DNA from: CADEED01 sp043747875
GTDB taxonomy: Bacteria; Pseudomonadota; Gammaproteobacteria; Steroidobacterales; Steroidobacteraceae
Length of the DNA: 64,000 nucleotides
Direction: 5' to 3'
Assembly: GCA_043747875.1 (NCBI GenBank)
Contig: JAYTOI010000029.1
Span: 23,047-87,046 of the forward strand
How positions within the stretch are numbered: position 1 is the first letter of the stretch; every line of letters begins with the position of its first letter. Below, piece by piece: positions 25,139-33,334 of this stretch. The position numbers and the translations under genes were made by a program. The notes under the pieces were generated by a model. The model was not told the origin of the DNA and did no database searches. It worked only from the letters and a program-made list of their open reading frames with translations.

Positions 25139-26866
25139 ATGCGCGCCAAAGCCATACCGTCGCCACTGCCTGATGTCCTGCTCGCGGCGGCCGGTTCACT
25201 GACGTTGAGTGCATGCGGCGGGGGCGGCGGAGGCGAGGCTGCGCCCGGGCCCGCGCCGCCGCCGACCAACAGCCCGCCTCCTGCGCCGCCCATCAGCGAG
25301 GTGGAGGCCGCGCGCTTTCTGCTGCAGTCACAGTTCGCCGCGCCCGATGCCGATATCGCCACGCTGCGCGCGCAGGGTTACGACGCGTGGCTGAATGCGT
25401 CGTATGCGGCGGCGCCCGGGCAGACCGGAGCCGCCTGGCTCACGTCGCGCAATCACGACGCGATCACTGCCGCGATGACGTACTTCCTGTCGATGGCCGG
25501 CGATCACATGATCTGGAATCAGCTTCTGACCGGCCCCGACCAGATGCGCAAGCGCGTCGCGCTGGCGCTCTCCGAGTATTTCGTCGTCTCGTTGAACGCC
25601 ATCGACGGGTTCCATCCTGCGTATGTCATCGCCGCGTACTGGGACCTGCTCACCGCAAGTGCCTTCGGAAACTTCCGCACCTTGCTCGAGAAGGTGACGC
25701 TGAACCTGGCCATGGGCATGTATCTCAACACCAAGGGCAATCTCAAGGAGGATCTAACCACCGGCCGCCAGCCCGACGAGAACTACGCCCGCGAAGTGAT
25801 GCAGCTCTTCACCATCGGGTTGTACGAGCTGAACACCGACGGAACCGCCAAGACCGACACCGCCGGCAATCCGATCGAGACCTACAAACAGAGCGACATC
25901 TCGAATCTCGCGCGCGTCTTCACCGGCTACGACATCGACTTCTCGCGCGTACGCTGGGCCCCCGTGACCTGGCACGACTATCCGGTACCGGGCACGGAGT
26001 TCGCCTCCGACCCGATGCGGCTGAACCCGGCTAACCACTCCACTTTGGAAGTGCGATTCCTCGGCGCCACCATACCCGCCAACACCAGCGGCGCCGACGC
26101 CCTGCGCCTGGCACTGGACATCATTTTCCGGCATCCGAACGTCGGACCGTTCTTTGCGCGCCAGATGATCCAGCGGCTGGTCACCAGCAATCCTTCGCCC
26201 GCTTACGTCGGCCGCGTCGCGCAGGCGTTCGCCAACAACGGCGCCGGCGTGCGTGGAGACCTCAAGGCTGTGTGGACCGCCATCCTCACCGATGCAGAAG
26301 CGCGCGCCGCGCCGGACGCCACGCAGACGACGCGCGGCAAGTTGCGCGAGCCCATCGTGCGCCTGGTGCAGTGGGCGCGCACCGTCGGGACCACGTCCGC
26401 CACCGGCGCATACGAGCTCTACGATCTCACGCCGAACGACTTCGGCATCGGCCAGAGCCCGCTGCGCGCGCCGTCGGTGTTCAACTTCTTCCGCCCCGGC
26501 TACGTGCCGCCCAATACCGGCATCGCCGCCGCCGCCCGGCAGGCCCCCGAATTCCAACTGCACAACGAGACCACCACCGCCGGATACATCAACTTCATGG
26601 AGTGGATGACCAGCGGCGCCTACCAGGACGTACTGCCCGGCTATGCCGCGCTGCTGCCGCTGGCGCACGACCCGCCCGCGTTGCTCGCGTGGCTGAATCT
26701 GCGGCTGGCGGCGAACCAGGTGTCCGCGGCCACTTTGTCTCGCATGCAGGTCGCGTTGACGACGCTCGAGGTGACCGCGAACAGCACCGAGGCTGCGAAG
26801 AAGTCATTGGCGGCCTATGCCTGCCTGCTGATCCTGGCCTGCCCCGAGTATCTCATCCAGAAGTGA
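25139..26866 (+). CDS. DUF1800 lipoprotein
   Basis: A 575-residue protein with a lipoprotein signal ending in LSAC followed by a Gly run and a Pro-rich linker. Family signatures include ARFLLQSQFAAPDADI near the start, QPDENYAREVMQLFTIGLYEL in the middle and SVFNFFRPGYVPP near the end. DUF1800 proteins are exported and nearly always paired with a DUF1501 protein, as here 11 bp downstream. Their biochemical role is unknown. No ribosome binding site is obvious before the ATG. Confidence 0.9.
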   Translation: MRAKAIPSPLPDVLLAAAGSLTLSACGGGGGGEAAPGPAPPPTNSPPPAPPISEVEAARFLLQSQFAAPDADIATLRAQGYDAWLNASYAAAPGQTGAAWLTSRNHDAITAAMTYFLSMAGDHMIWNQLLTGPDQMRKRVALALSEYFVVSLNAIDGFHPAYVIAAYWDLLTASAFGNFRTLLEKVTLNLAMGMYLNTKGNLKEDLTTGRQPDENYAREVMQLFTIGLYELNTDGTAKTDTAGNPIETYKQSDISNLARVFTGYDIDFSRVRWAPVTWHDYPVPGTEFASDPMRLNPANHSTLEVRFLGATIPANTSGADALRLALDIIFRHPNVGPFFARQMIQRLVTSNPSPAYVGRVAQAFANNGAGVRGDLKAVWTAILTDAEARAAPDATQTTRGKLREPIVRLVQWARTVGTTSATGAYELYDLTPNDFGIGQSPLRAPSVFNFFRPGYVPPNTGIAAAARQAPEFQLHNETTTAGYINFMEWMTSGAYQDVLPGYAALLPLAHDPPALLAWLNLRLAANQVSAATLSRMQVALTTLEVTANSTEAAKKSLAAYACLLILACPEYLIQK

Positions 26867-26877
26867 TAGTTAGGTAT

Positions 26878-28275
26878 ATGACCGACACCCTGACCCGCCG
26901 TCTGCTGCTCAAACGCGCCGCACAGCTCGGCTTCATGGGCGCCGCCGGGCCGCTGGCCATCAACCTCGCAGCGGCGGGCGAAGCGGCGGCCTTCGACGCG
27001 ACCGACTACAAAGCACTGGTGTGCCTGTTCCTGTACGGCGGCAACGACTACGCCAACACCGTCGTGCCGTACGACCTTTCTAACTACGACCGGTATGGCG
27101 CCATCCGCGGCGGCGGACCGAACCGCACACGCGGCGGCATCGCGTTCGGCCGCGCCGAGCTCGACGCAACCGCGCTCACGCCCGCCGGCGGACCGGCATT
27201 GACCGACGATCTGCAGTACGCGCTGGCCCCGCCGCTCACCGGACTGAAGAACCTGTTCGATGCGGGGAAGCTGGCCGTGCAGCTCAACGTCGGGCCGTTG
27301 GTGGCGCCGCTGACCTTGGCCGAGTATCAGAGCGCGAACGCAGCAGTGCCACCCAAGCTGTTTTCGCACAACGATCAGCAGTCCGTGTGGCAGGCGCTGG
27401 CCAGCGAAGGCGCCAGTGCCGGCTGGGGCGGGCGGCTCGGGGATCTGGCACTCGCCAGCAACGGCAACGCGATGCTGAGCTGCATTTCCGCGGCGAGCAA
27501 TGCCGTGTTCGTCTCGGGACGCCAGGCGCTGCAGTATCAGATCAGCCCACAGGGCGCGGTCGGCGTGAACATGCTCAAGGAGCCCAACTACACGCCCGCC
27601 GGTATACGCGAGGCGATGCGCGAGATCATCCGCCAGCCCAGCGCGCACGTGTTCGAAGAAGCCTATGCCGCCGTGACACGCCGGTCCATCGACCAGGCCG
27701 TGATCGCCAATGCCGCACTGGGCGAGGTGGTGCTGAATACTGCGTTCGCCGCTAACAACCCGCTGGCCAGCCAGATGCGCGTCGTCGCGCGACTGATCGG
27801 TGCGCGCGCCGCACTCGGCATGCGCCGCCAGGTGTTCTTCGTGTCATTGGGTGGGTTCGATCATCACAACACCCTGATGCGCGATCATCCGCCGCTGATG
27901 GCCAAGGTGAATGACGCGATGAGCGCGTTTTACGCCGCCACCGTCGAGCTCGGTGTCGCGAACGATGTCGTGACGTTCACCGCGTCGGATTTCGGGCGCA
28001 CGCTGACGTCGAATGCGGATGGATCGGATCATGGCTGGGGCGGGCATCACTTCGTGATGGGCGGCGCCGTGCGCGGCGGAAGGTTCTATGGCACCGCGCC
28101 GCATGTGTCGGTGAGCAGCGATGATCAGGTGGGTCAGGGACGGCTGCTGCCGTCGACGTCCATAGATGAGTTTGGCGGGACGCTGGCGAAATGGTTTGGT
28201 GCCAGCGCGTCGGAGGTGCGGGAGGTATTTGCGAACTCCGCGCGGTTTGCGCATGCGAATGTGGATTTTGTGTAG
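26878..28275 (+). CDS. DUF1501 protein with Tat signal
   Basis: A 465-residue protein starting at ATG 26878, 11 bp after the DUF1800 stop. The N-terminus has a twin-arginine motif (TRRLLLKRA) and a hydrophobic stretch, so it should be exported folded by Tat. Family motifs are FLYGGNDYANTVVPYD and HGWGGHHFVMGGAV. DUF1501 belongs to the alkaline-phosphatase-like fold. With DUF1800 it forms an exported pair of unknown substrate. The longer frame upstream runs inside the DUF1800 gene and is not coding. Confidence 0.9.
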   Translation: MTDTLTRRLLLKRAAQLGFMGAAGPLAINLAAAGEAAAFDATDYKALVCLFLYGGNDYANTVVPYDLSNYDRYGAIRGGGPNRTRGGIAFGRAELDATALTPAGGPALTDDLQYALAPPLTGLKNLFDAGKLAVQLNVGPLVAPLTLAEYQSANAAVPPKLFSHNDQQSVWQALASEGASAGWGGRLGDLALASNGNAMLSCISAASNAVFVSGRQALQYQISPQGAVGVNMLKEPNYTPAGIREAMREIIRQPSAHVFEEAYAAVTRRSIDQAVIANAALGEVVLNTAFAANNPLASQMRVVARLIGARAALGMRRQVFFVSLGGFDHHNTLMRDHPPLMAKVNDAMSAFYAATVELGVANDVVTFTASDFGRTLTSNADGSDHGWGGHHFVMGGAVRGGRFYGTAPHVSVSSDDQVGQGRLLPSTSIDEFGGTLAKWFGASASEVREVFANSARFAHANVDFV

Positions 28276-28302
28276 TGAACGCTATCGTTCGCAATCAAAC
28301 TA

Positions 28303-28797
28303 CTATGGCCGTATGAACCATAAGAGCATTTTGAGACAACCCACGGCGCAGACCCCGAGCCAGACCAGTGGCCCCAGCCGCTCGGGCACCTGCATGGCCA
28401 CGAGATCGGGATCAAAGTCCCCGCGTGAGGAACTCTTCAGGACCGTGTATGAAGTCCATAGACGTAGCCAGGTGTGACGGGGCTCAGGCCCACCGCGCTC
28501 GAAATACGTCAGCACGTACCCGCGTGCGTCCGGGTCATCGTGGAGCGCCTGACGAAGCTGGGAGATGCACCGTGCCAATGCATTCGGGGCCGTGCCGCCG
28601 CGTGGCCACAATTGCTCGTAGATCTGTGCGCGGCTGATGCCCGTCTCCGCATTTCTCGGCAGCAGAAACAACCGCTCCATGACGTCGGGGTCCATCACTT
28701 TTGTGCCGGCAGGGCCCACCAGCTCGCGCGAGTCGCGGTACGCCTTCCATACGCCGAACCTGATTGTTCGCGGGGACATCCATCTATCAAGCCTCAT
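28303..28797 (-). CDS. Short membrane-anchored winged-helix protein (CadC/OmpR-type)
   Basis: The 164-residue protein has an OmpR/PhoB-type winged helix at about 10-105 (AQIYEQLWP, NALARCISQLRQALHDD, GYVLTYF) and a single hydrophobic segment at the C-terminus (LGPLVWLGVCAVGCLKMLLWF). This is the layout of CadC-like regulators, but the periplasmic sensor is missing, leaving a few residues after the helix. It may read the membrane itself or partner another protein, or it may be a truncated gene. It converges on the DUF1501 gene. Confidence 0.72.
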   Translation of the reverse strand: MRLDRWMSPRTIRFGVWKAYRDSRELVGPAGTKVMDPDVMERLFLLPRNAETGISRAQIYEQLWPRGGTAPNALARCISQLRQALHDDPDARGYVLTYFERGGPEPRHTWLRLWTSYTVLKSSSRGDFDPDLVAMQVPERLGPLVWLGVCAVGCLKMLLWFIRP

Positions 28798-29046
28798 GCG
28801 TTGATCCCTCTGATGGAAGAGAACGAAGCCGGAAGCACATCATTCAAGCGCCGCTCGAGGATAGCCGCCAGATTCGTGCTGGTTCTATTGGAGTTGGCTA
28901 TGACCTATCTGCGTGCGAGCGGATTCAACATAGTCAATTTGGGGAGATGCCGGGGCAGACGCTGAGGCGGGGCAAGGGAGTTTTGAATTTAGTTGAACGT
29001 GCTCGTCAGCAGGTCCACGCAGTCGACGACCAGGCGGATTGACAGC

Positions 29047-29070
29047 GTTACATTACCTGGGTAATGTAAC
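29047..29070 (+). promoter_or_regulatory. Perfect 11-bp-arm palindrome, likely antitoxin operator
   Basis: GTTACATTACC and GGTAATGTAAC are separated by 2 bases and end 3 bases before the antitoxin ATG at 29074. This is a textbook autoregulatory operator position. It also leaves no room for a Shine-Dalgarno sequence. Confidence 0.8.
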
Positions 29071-29073
29071 AGC

Positions 29074-29337
29074 ATGACGTTCGCACAATCCAAAGTGACC
29101 GCGCAGGGCCAGATTTCGGTGCCTGCCGAAGTGCGCAAGAAGCTCGGGATTGGCCCAGGCTCCGTGCTCGAGTGGCACGAGCAGGATGGTCAAGTGGTAG
29201 TCCGCCGGGCGGGCCGTTTCAGCTCCGGCGACATGCACGAGGCGCTGTTCGCGACAGGTAAACCAAAGGCCAAGCGTCCGTCCGACGTGAAAGATGCCAT
29301 TCGGAAGTACATCCGACGGCGCCATGCTGGCAGTTGA
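29074..29337 (+). CDS. AbrB/SpoVT-type antitoxin (VapB-like), second pair
   Basis: An 87-residue protein with an N-terminal AbrB domain (SKVTAQGQISVPAEVRKKLGIGPG) and a basic C-terminal tail that should bind the toxin. A perfect palindrome ends 3 bases upstream. It overlaps the PIN toxin gene by 14 bp. No Shine-Dalgarno sequence is visible, so the message may be leaderless. Confidence 0.92.
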   Translation: MTFAQSKVTAQGQISVPAEVRKKLGIGPGSVLEWHEQDGQVVVRRAGRFSSGDMHEALFATGKPKAKRPSDVKDAIRKYIRRRHAGS

Positions 29338-29707
29338 TACCAACATCCTGGTCCGCCTGATCGTGCGCGATGACGCCATTCAAGTGCGGACTGCGGAATT
29401 GGCTGTCGCCAAGGGCGCTTGGGTTTCCCATCTCGTGCTGGCCGAAACGCTCTGGGTTCTCGACGCCGTCTACGATTTGTCGCGTGAGAAAATCGCGACC
29501 GCCGTCGACATGCTGCTCAATCACGAGGTGATCACCGTTCAGGATGCAGATGTAATCCAGTTGGCGCTCGAACAATTTCGCGTGCGGGGCGGCGTCGATT
29601 TTTCTGACTGCCTCGTGCTCGAGATCGCCCGCAAAGCTGGTCACCTGCCAGTCGCAACCTTTGATCGCGATTTCGCAAAATTGGAAGGCATGCAGCGGCT
29701 ACGCTAG
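29324..29707 (+). CDS. PIN-domain toxin (VapC-like), second pair
   Basis: I chose the ATG at 29324 (MLAVDTNILVRLIVRDD), giving 127 residues, because the PIN fold starts there. The acidic residues expected for RNA cleavage are present: Asp in VDTN, Glu in LAETLW, Asp in FSDCLV and Asp in TFDRDF. It is translationally coupled to the antitoxin through a 14-bp overlap. Confidence 0.93.
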   Translation: MLAVDTNILVRLIVRDDAIQVRTAELAVAKGAWVSHLVLAETLWVLDAVYDLSREKIATAVDMLLNHEVITVQDADVIQLALEQFRVRGGVDFSDCLVLEIARKAGHLPVATFDRDFAKLEGMQRLR

Positions 29708-29762
29708 CCGCACGAGCGCATGGCGTCGGCGACCGCCGCATCAATTCTCCAACAGCCTTCTC

Positions 29763-29918
29763 ATGTTCTCCGACCATGACTTCGGCACCCTGGACGAATG
29801 GCTCATCCGCCGGCCAGCAGGCCTGCTCGATATTGTCGAGCTCGAGGGATTCTTAAACGCGGCGCGTTCAACTACAACGGCCTGCGGCCCTTTCACGAAC
29901 TCAAACAGCTCGATTTAG
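29763..29918 (+). pseudogene. UPF0149 (YecA-like) N-terminal fragment
   Basis: A 51-residue frame contains LDEWLIRRPAGLLDIVELEGFLNA, which reads like the first two helices of UPF0149 proteins. The frame then runs into unrelated residues and stops, while a full-length member would have 150 or more residues. It is most likely a remnant in a decayed segment after the second VapBC pair. Confidence 0.5.
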
Positions 29919-30502
29919 CAGACGAGATTTTTCGAAGTTTTCCAATACTTTTCGGTCTGCCTCGAACGCCTGATGAAGATTGCCATCGTGCTAATCGAGC
30001 ACGATGACGCGGCTAACCGGGAAGCGTTCAAAGAAAGTCTGAAGACGCCCAATCACCAAAAGGTGCTCGGAAGAATCCGAACGCACGCCCAAATCACGCT
30101 CCGCGATGTCCACATCGACTTCGTTTACCCTCCTGGCGAACTTCTACAAAGTCGCTCGCTACGACCGCTTCCGCTTCACTCGGTCGGGATGCACGACCAA
30201 AAAAGGAAAGCCTGTTTCAGATTCCTCGAGGAGCATTTGAAGGTCACCGACAATGATGACGTTCCAATCTTCGGCGCGCCAGACGAACGCGACTTCTTGT
30301 TTGGTCGGACAGGAGTTGGTGCCGCTTGCACGGATCGAACCCTCGACCCCGGCATTACAAATCAGGCAGCAACACGGGCCAGTCATTCGATTTTCAACTG
30401 CCTTAATCTGCCGCGTACGCCTCACAGCACATTCTCATTTCACCGCCGCGCGTTAGTGAATAGCTCTCTTCTCGCCGCGGTTGGCGCGTCCGTCGCAAGC
30501 AA
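29919..30502. other. Decayed DNA with no intact gene
   Basis: Short open frames on both strands have no signals or complete domains, and base composition is lower in GC than in the flanks. A T-arm-like string (GGGTTCGATCC on the minus strand, near 30331-30341) occurs, but the bases around it do not form a tRNA. The segment looks like the debris of past insertions beside the toxin-antitoxin pair. Confidence 0.45.
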
Positions 30503-31219
30503 CTACCTCCCCTCCTGCTGCTGATAAATCCTCTGCGCCTTCTCCGCCTTCTGCTCCACCGACAACCCCGGATCCTTCTCATTCTCCATCAGCTCATACA
30601 GCTTCCGCTGCGCCTTCTCTTCCTCCCCAAACATCCCCTTCGTCACCTGCTCGCCAAAATGCTGCACTCTCAATCCATGCATGCCGTCGATCTGTGACAC
30701 ACCCTGCTCCACAGTCGTGACCTCGCGATCCGGTGGATAGGCCTGGTACACCGCCGCCTGATAATTCTGATACTGCGCCATCAACTCATAAAGCTTGTGC
30801 CCGGCGTCGGGCGGCAGCGTCGCTACCACTTCCTTCACCTTCTTGTCTCGCTCCGTCGGGATGAACAGCGCAAACAACCGCTCGAGATCGAGCCGCGCCT
30901 TTTCATCCGTCACGAGATGGCCGCTGGCATCGGCCCGGAACGCAATCTCTCCGTTGTCCTGCTCCGGATTGTAGGTAGGGGCCGCGCCAGTTGCGGCCGT
31001 GCCGGCATCTGCCGTCTCCGTCGTGATGCCCGGTGTCGCAGACACCGCAGACATCGCAGCCGGCGACGCCGGTGTGTCGGACTGCGAAGCACCCGGCGCA
31101 GTCGCGACCGCATTCGTCCGAGGTACGGACTCAACAGGCCCGTCACGGAAAACGAACAGCACGCCGGCGAAGACCAGCGCTGCAGCCGAAGCAGTCAGAA
31201 CCGCATATCGCTTGTTCAT
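30503..31219 (-). CDS. Lipase-specific foldase (Lif)-like protein
   Basis: The 238-residue protein has AAGGAG before its ATG, an N-terminal membrane anchor (AVLTASAAALVFAGVLFVF), and an Ala/Thr-rich linker to about 80. The folded part resembles Lif steric chaperones: DASGHLVTDEKARLDLERLFALF in place of the usual RxxFDYxLS motif, then LRVQHFGEQVTKGMFGEEE and ending DPGLSVEQKAEKAQRI. It is shorter than typical Lif (about 340 residues), having lost part of the central helical arm. Lif proteins fold a partner lipase in the periplasm. The gene upstream encodes a polyesterase, which is an unusual partner. A terminator hairpin lies between the two genes. Confidence 0.72.
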   Translation of the reverse strand: MNKRYAVLTASAAALVFAGVLFVFRDGPVESVPRTNAVATAPGASQSDTPASPAAMSAVSATPGITTETADAGTAATGAAPTYNPEQDNGEIAFRADASGHLVTDEKARLDLERLFALFIPTERDKKVKEVVATLPPDAGHKLYELMAQYQNYQAAVYQAYPPDREVTTVEQGVSQIDGMHGLRVQHFGEQVTKGMFGEEEKAQRKLYELMENEKDPGLSVEQKAEKAQRIYQQQEGR

Positions 31220-31273
31220 GAACGCGAACTCCTTTCCGCGCGGGGATGGCGAATCTTAACCCCCAAACGACGA

Positions 31274-31297
31274 AAGGGCGGCTCCGTAGCCGCCCTT
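31274..31297 (-). terminator. Hairpin between polyesterase and foldase-like genes
   Basis: A perfect 10-bp stem (AAGGGCGGCT with AGCCGCCCTT) with a 4-base loop begins 22 bases after the polyesterase stop. The following tract on the minus strand is only modestly T-rich (TCGTCGTTTG), so termination may be partial. Confidence 0.6.
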
Positions 31298-31319
31298 CAT
31301 CTCGCCCTGAACTCGAAGC

Positions 31320-32144
31320 TCAGAACGGAGCGGTGGACGAGAACGTCGACAAGCGAGCGTCGGTCACCAGGAACGGGCTGTAGCGGGTGTCGCCGTCGAC
31401 CCAGCGCTTCATCCACGCAACCTGGTACTTGCTCGCCGGCTGGTTCGCGGGGTTGGCCGACTGAAACGAGTGGTTGACGTTGCGAATCACGGCGAGCAGC
31501 TTCTCGGTCTGGTTGATGCTGAGGTAGAACCACCCCGCATGGGTGCTGACGGGCGCGATCTCGTCGATCGAACCGCCGACCATGGCCACCGGCGACTGGA
31601 TCGCGGAGAAGTTCCGCACGTCGGTGCTCCACGGCGCGAGGCCAACGCCGGCGCGCAGCGATGCGTTCTGACGCAGCGCCTGCAGCGCTCCGCCGCCACC
31701 CATCGAGTGACCGGTGACTGCACGACGGCTGCCGTCCACTTTGCCCGCGACCGGACCGGTAGTGAGGGCGGCCACCGCGTTCAGCGCGGCTTGCAACTGC
31801 GTGGCGCGGCTGGCCGGAAAATCGAGGATCGAATTGGTGTTGATGGTGACGACGACGAAACCATGCGTGGCGAGCCGGCGGCCCATCACTGCCACCGACG
31901 ACTGCGTGGCGGTGAAGCCGGGGCAGAACGAGATGACTCCGTAGGTGCCAGCCGCATTCGGCGAATACACCGTGCCGCCGCCGAAGCCGTTGCCTCTCGC
32001 CAGCGACTGCGTCGACACCGCGAACGGGCCATCGGCGGCGATGCTCGCCTCGGTCGGGTCGGGCCCCTGCACCTGCGCATTCGTGACGGCCGCAAGCGAC
32101 CAGAGTCCGAGTGCCAGTGTGAGTACGAATTTCCTTATGTACAT
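31320..32144 (-). CDS. PET-hydrolase-like polyesterase (cutinase-type alpha/beta hydrolase)
   Basis: The ATG at 32144 has GGAGGA upstream and a signal peptide ending NAQ, giving 274 residues. The protein aligns by eye along its length with IsPETase and thermophilic cutinases: GTVYSPN, CPGFTATQSS, LATHGFVVVTINTNS, GHSMGGGG, APW, AWMKRWVDGDTRYSPF. The triad is Ser147, Asp194 and His225. The nucleophile elbow has His146 as in cutinases (Trp in IsPETase), the oxyanion position is Phe77 (Tyr in IsPETase), and Trp172 of the substrate cleft is kept. Both disulfides of IsPETase are missing. The protein should be secreted and hydrolyse polyesters or short esters. Activity on PET is not shown by sequence. 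Confidence 0.9.
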   Translation of the reverse strand: MYIRKFVLTLALGLWSLAAVTNAQVQGPDPTEASIAADGPFAVSTQSLARGNGFGGGTVYSPNAAGTYGVISFCPGFTATQSSVAVMGRRLATHGFVVVTINTNSILDFPASRATQLQAALNAVAALTTGPVAGKVDGSRRAVTGHSMGGGGALQALRQNASLRAGVGLAPWSTDVRNFSAIQSPVAMVGGSIDEIAPVSTHAGWFYLSINQTEKLLAVIRNVNHSFQSANPANQPASKYQVAWMKRWVDGDTRYSPFLVTDARLSTFSSTAPF

Positions 32145-32332
32145 GTAAATTCCTCCGTGTCTGTCGATGGTGACCGGCCATCTTAATGGGTTGCGCGGCG
32201 CGCACCTCCTGTCAAAATTGCCATGCGGGTTTCTCGCGTTCCCGTCACCCCGGACTCTCAACCAGCCCCCTAGCTAGAACGGGGCCGTGGACGCACGCGA
32301 CTTGCGGTCCTGACTCCGCTCGAGTGACCCTT

Positions 32333-33334
32333 TCAATCGGCGCCATTTCCGGTCAACACCTTCTCCAGATACGTCTGCGCGCCGCTTGCTTCCGACTGCG
32401 CCAGCCAGAACAGCGCGCGCTTGCGCTGTTCGCGCCCCATCGACCGGTCTTCCGCGACTGTGACCAGTGCGCGGGTCGCGCGCTCAGCGGGTAGTTGCGA
32501 GAGCGCGAACGTGGCCTGATCGCGAACGTCCTCGTCGTCCTCGTTGCGGATCGCCGCGAGGATCGCGCCATCAGCGTTCGCGGCGCCCGTCTGCGCGAGC
32601 CAGAACCACGCCTGCCCGCGCACATCACCGCTTTTGTCGGTATTGCCCAGTCGAATCACATCCGGCACGACGCGCGGCGCTTTGGATCGCGTGAGCGCGA
32701 AGATGGCATGCTTGCGCACTTCCACGTCTGTGCTGCCGAACATCACGGCGCTCGTGATGTCGGCACCCGCGGCGCCTCGCAGCACGGCGAGCCAGAACAA
32801 GGCGGGCTTGCGATGCCCGATGCTCGCGTCGCCGCGGGCGATCGCAGCCAGTGCGTCGAGCGCCACATCGCCGCGATGCATCGCCAATGCGGCCAGGACG
32901 TTCTCGCGGAGATCGTCGTTCTTGGCCGCGCCGCCCTTGAACTGCGCGATCAACCAGCGCGCGCTGTCGTCCGCGGTCACGATGCCCAACTGCCGGATGG
33001 GTGTCGCGGATTCCACCGCGCAGGTCGCGGAGTACGCCCGCAGGCGCTCGACCTGGCCACCGGCCGTGCGCGCATACACGCGCACGGCGTCGGTATTCGC
33101 GTCGTCGCGACTGCCGAAATTGTTGCGATCATCGTCCAGACGACAGGACTTGCGCGCTGGATCGCGGTCGTCCCAACTACTCCAGCAGCACTGGTCCGGC
33201 GCGTCCTCGACGGCGGCAACCTGCCAGCTCGCCCAGCCGTCCTGCGGCAACTCGAGCCCGGCGCAATACGCCTGCGAGACCAGCGCGAGCGGCACCACGC
33301 ACAGCATGGCGGCGCGGATGGTGAGGGTTCTCAT
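32333..33334 (-). CDS. Exported HEAT-repeat protein, last gene of the CHAT-C operon
   Basis: A 333-residue protein with a signal peptide ending AYCA, a Cys-containing N-terminal region (DQCCWSSWDD) and, from about 130, a run of HEAT-like repeats (DVEVRKHAIFALTRS, SGDVRGQAWFWLAQT, DEDVRDQATFALSQL). HEAT solenoids bind other proteins. The start overlaps the stop of the preceding HEAT gene by 4 bp, so it is part of the CHAT/sigma/anti-sigma operon and probably acts in the periplasm. Confidence 0.85.
   Translation of the reverse strand: MRTLTIRAAMLCVVPLALVSQAYCAGLELPQDGWASWQVAAVEDAPDQCCWSSWDDRDPARKSCRLDDDRNNFGSRDDANTDAVRVYARTAGGQVERLRAYSATCAVESATPIRQLGIVTADDSARWLIAQFKGGAAKNDDLRENVLAALAMHRGDVALDALAAIARGDASIGHRKPALFWLAVLRGAAGADITSAVMFGSTDVEVRKHAIFALTRSKAPRVVPDVIRLGNTDKSGDVRGQAWFWLAQTGAANADGAILAAIRNEDDEDVRDQATFALSQLPAERATRALVTVAEDRSMGREQRKRALFWLAQSEASGAQTYLEKVLTGNGAD

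Noticed and set aside
26272..26877. Upstream extension of the DUF1501 frame
   Set aside because: It lies inside the DUF1800 gene in another frame. The Tat signal marks the true start at 26878.
30325..30365. tRNA-like T-arm string (GGGTTCGATCC, minus strand)
   Set aside because: The bases beside it do not pair as a T stem, and no D arm, anticodon stem or acceptor stem can be drawn.
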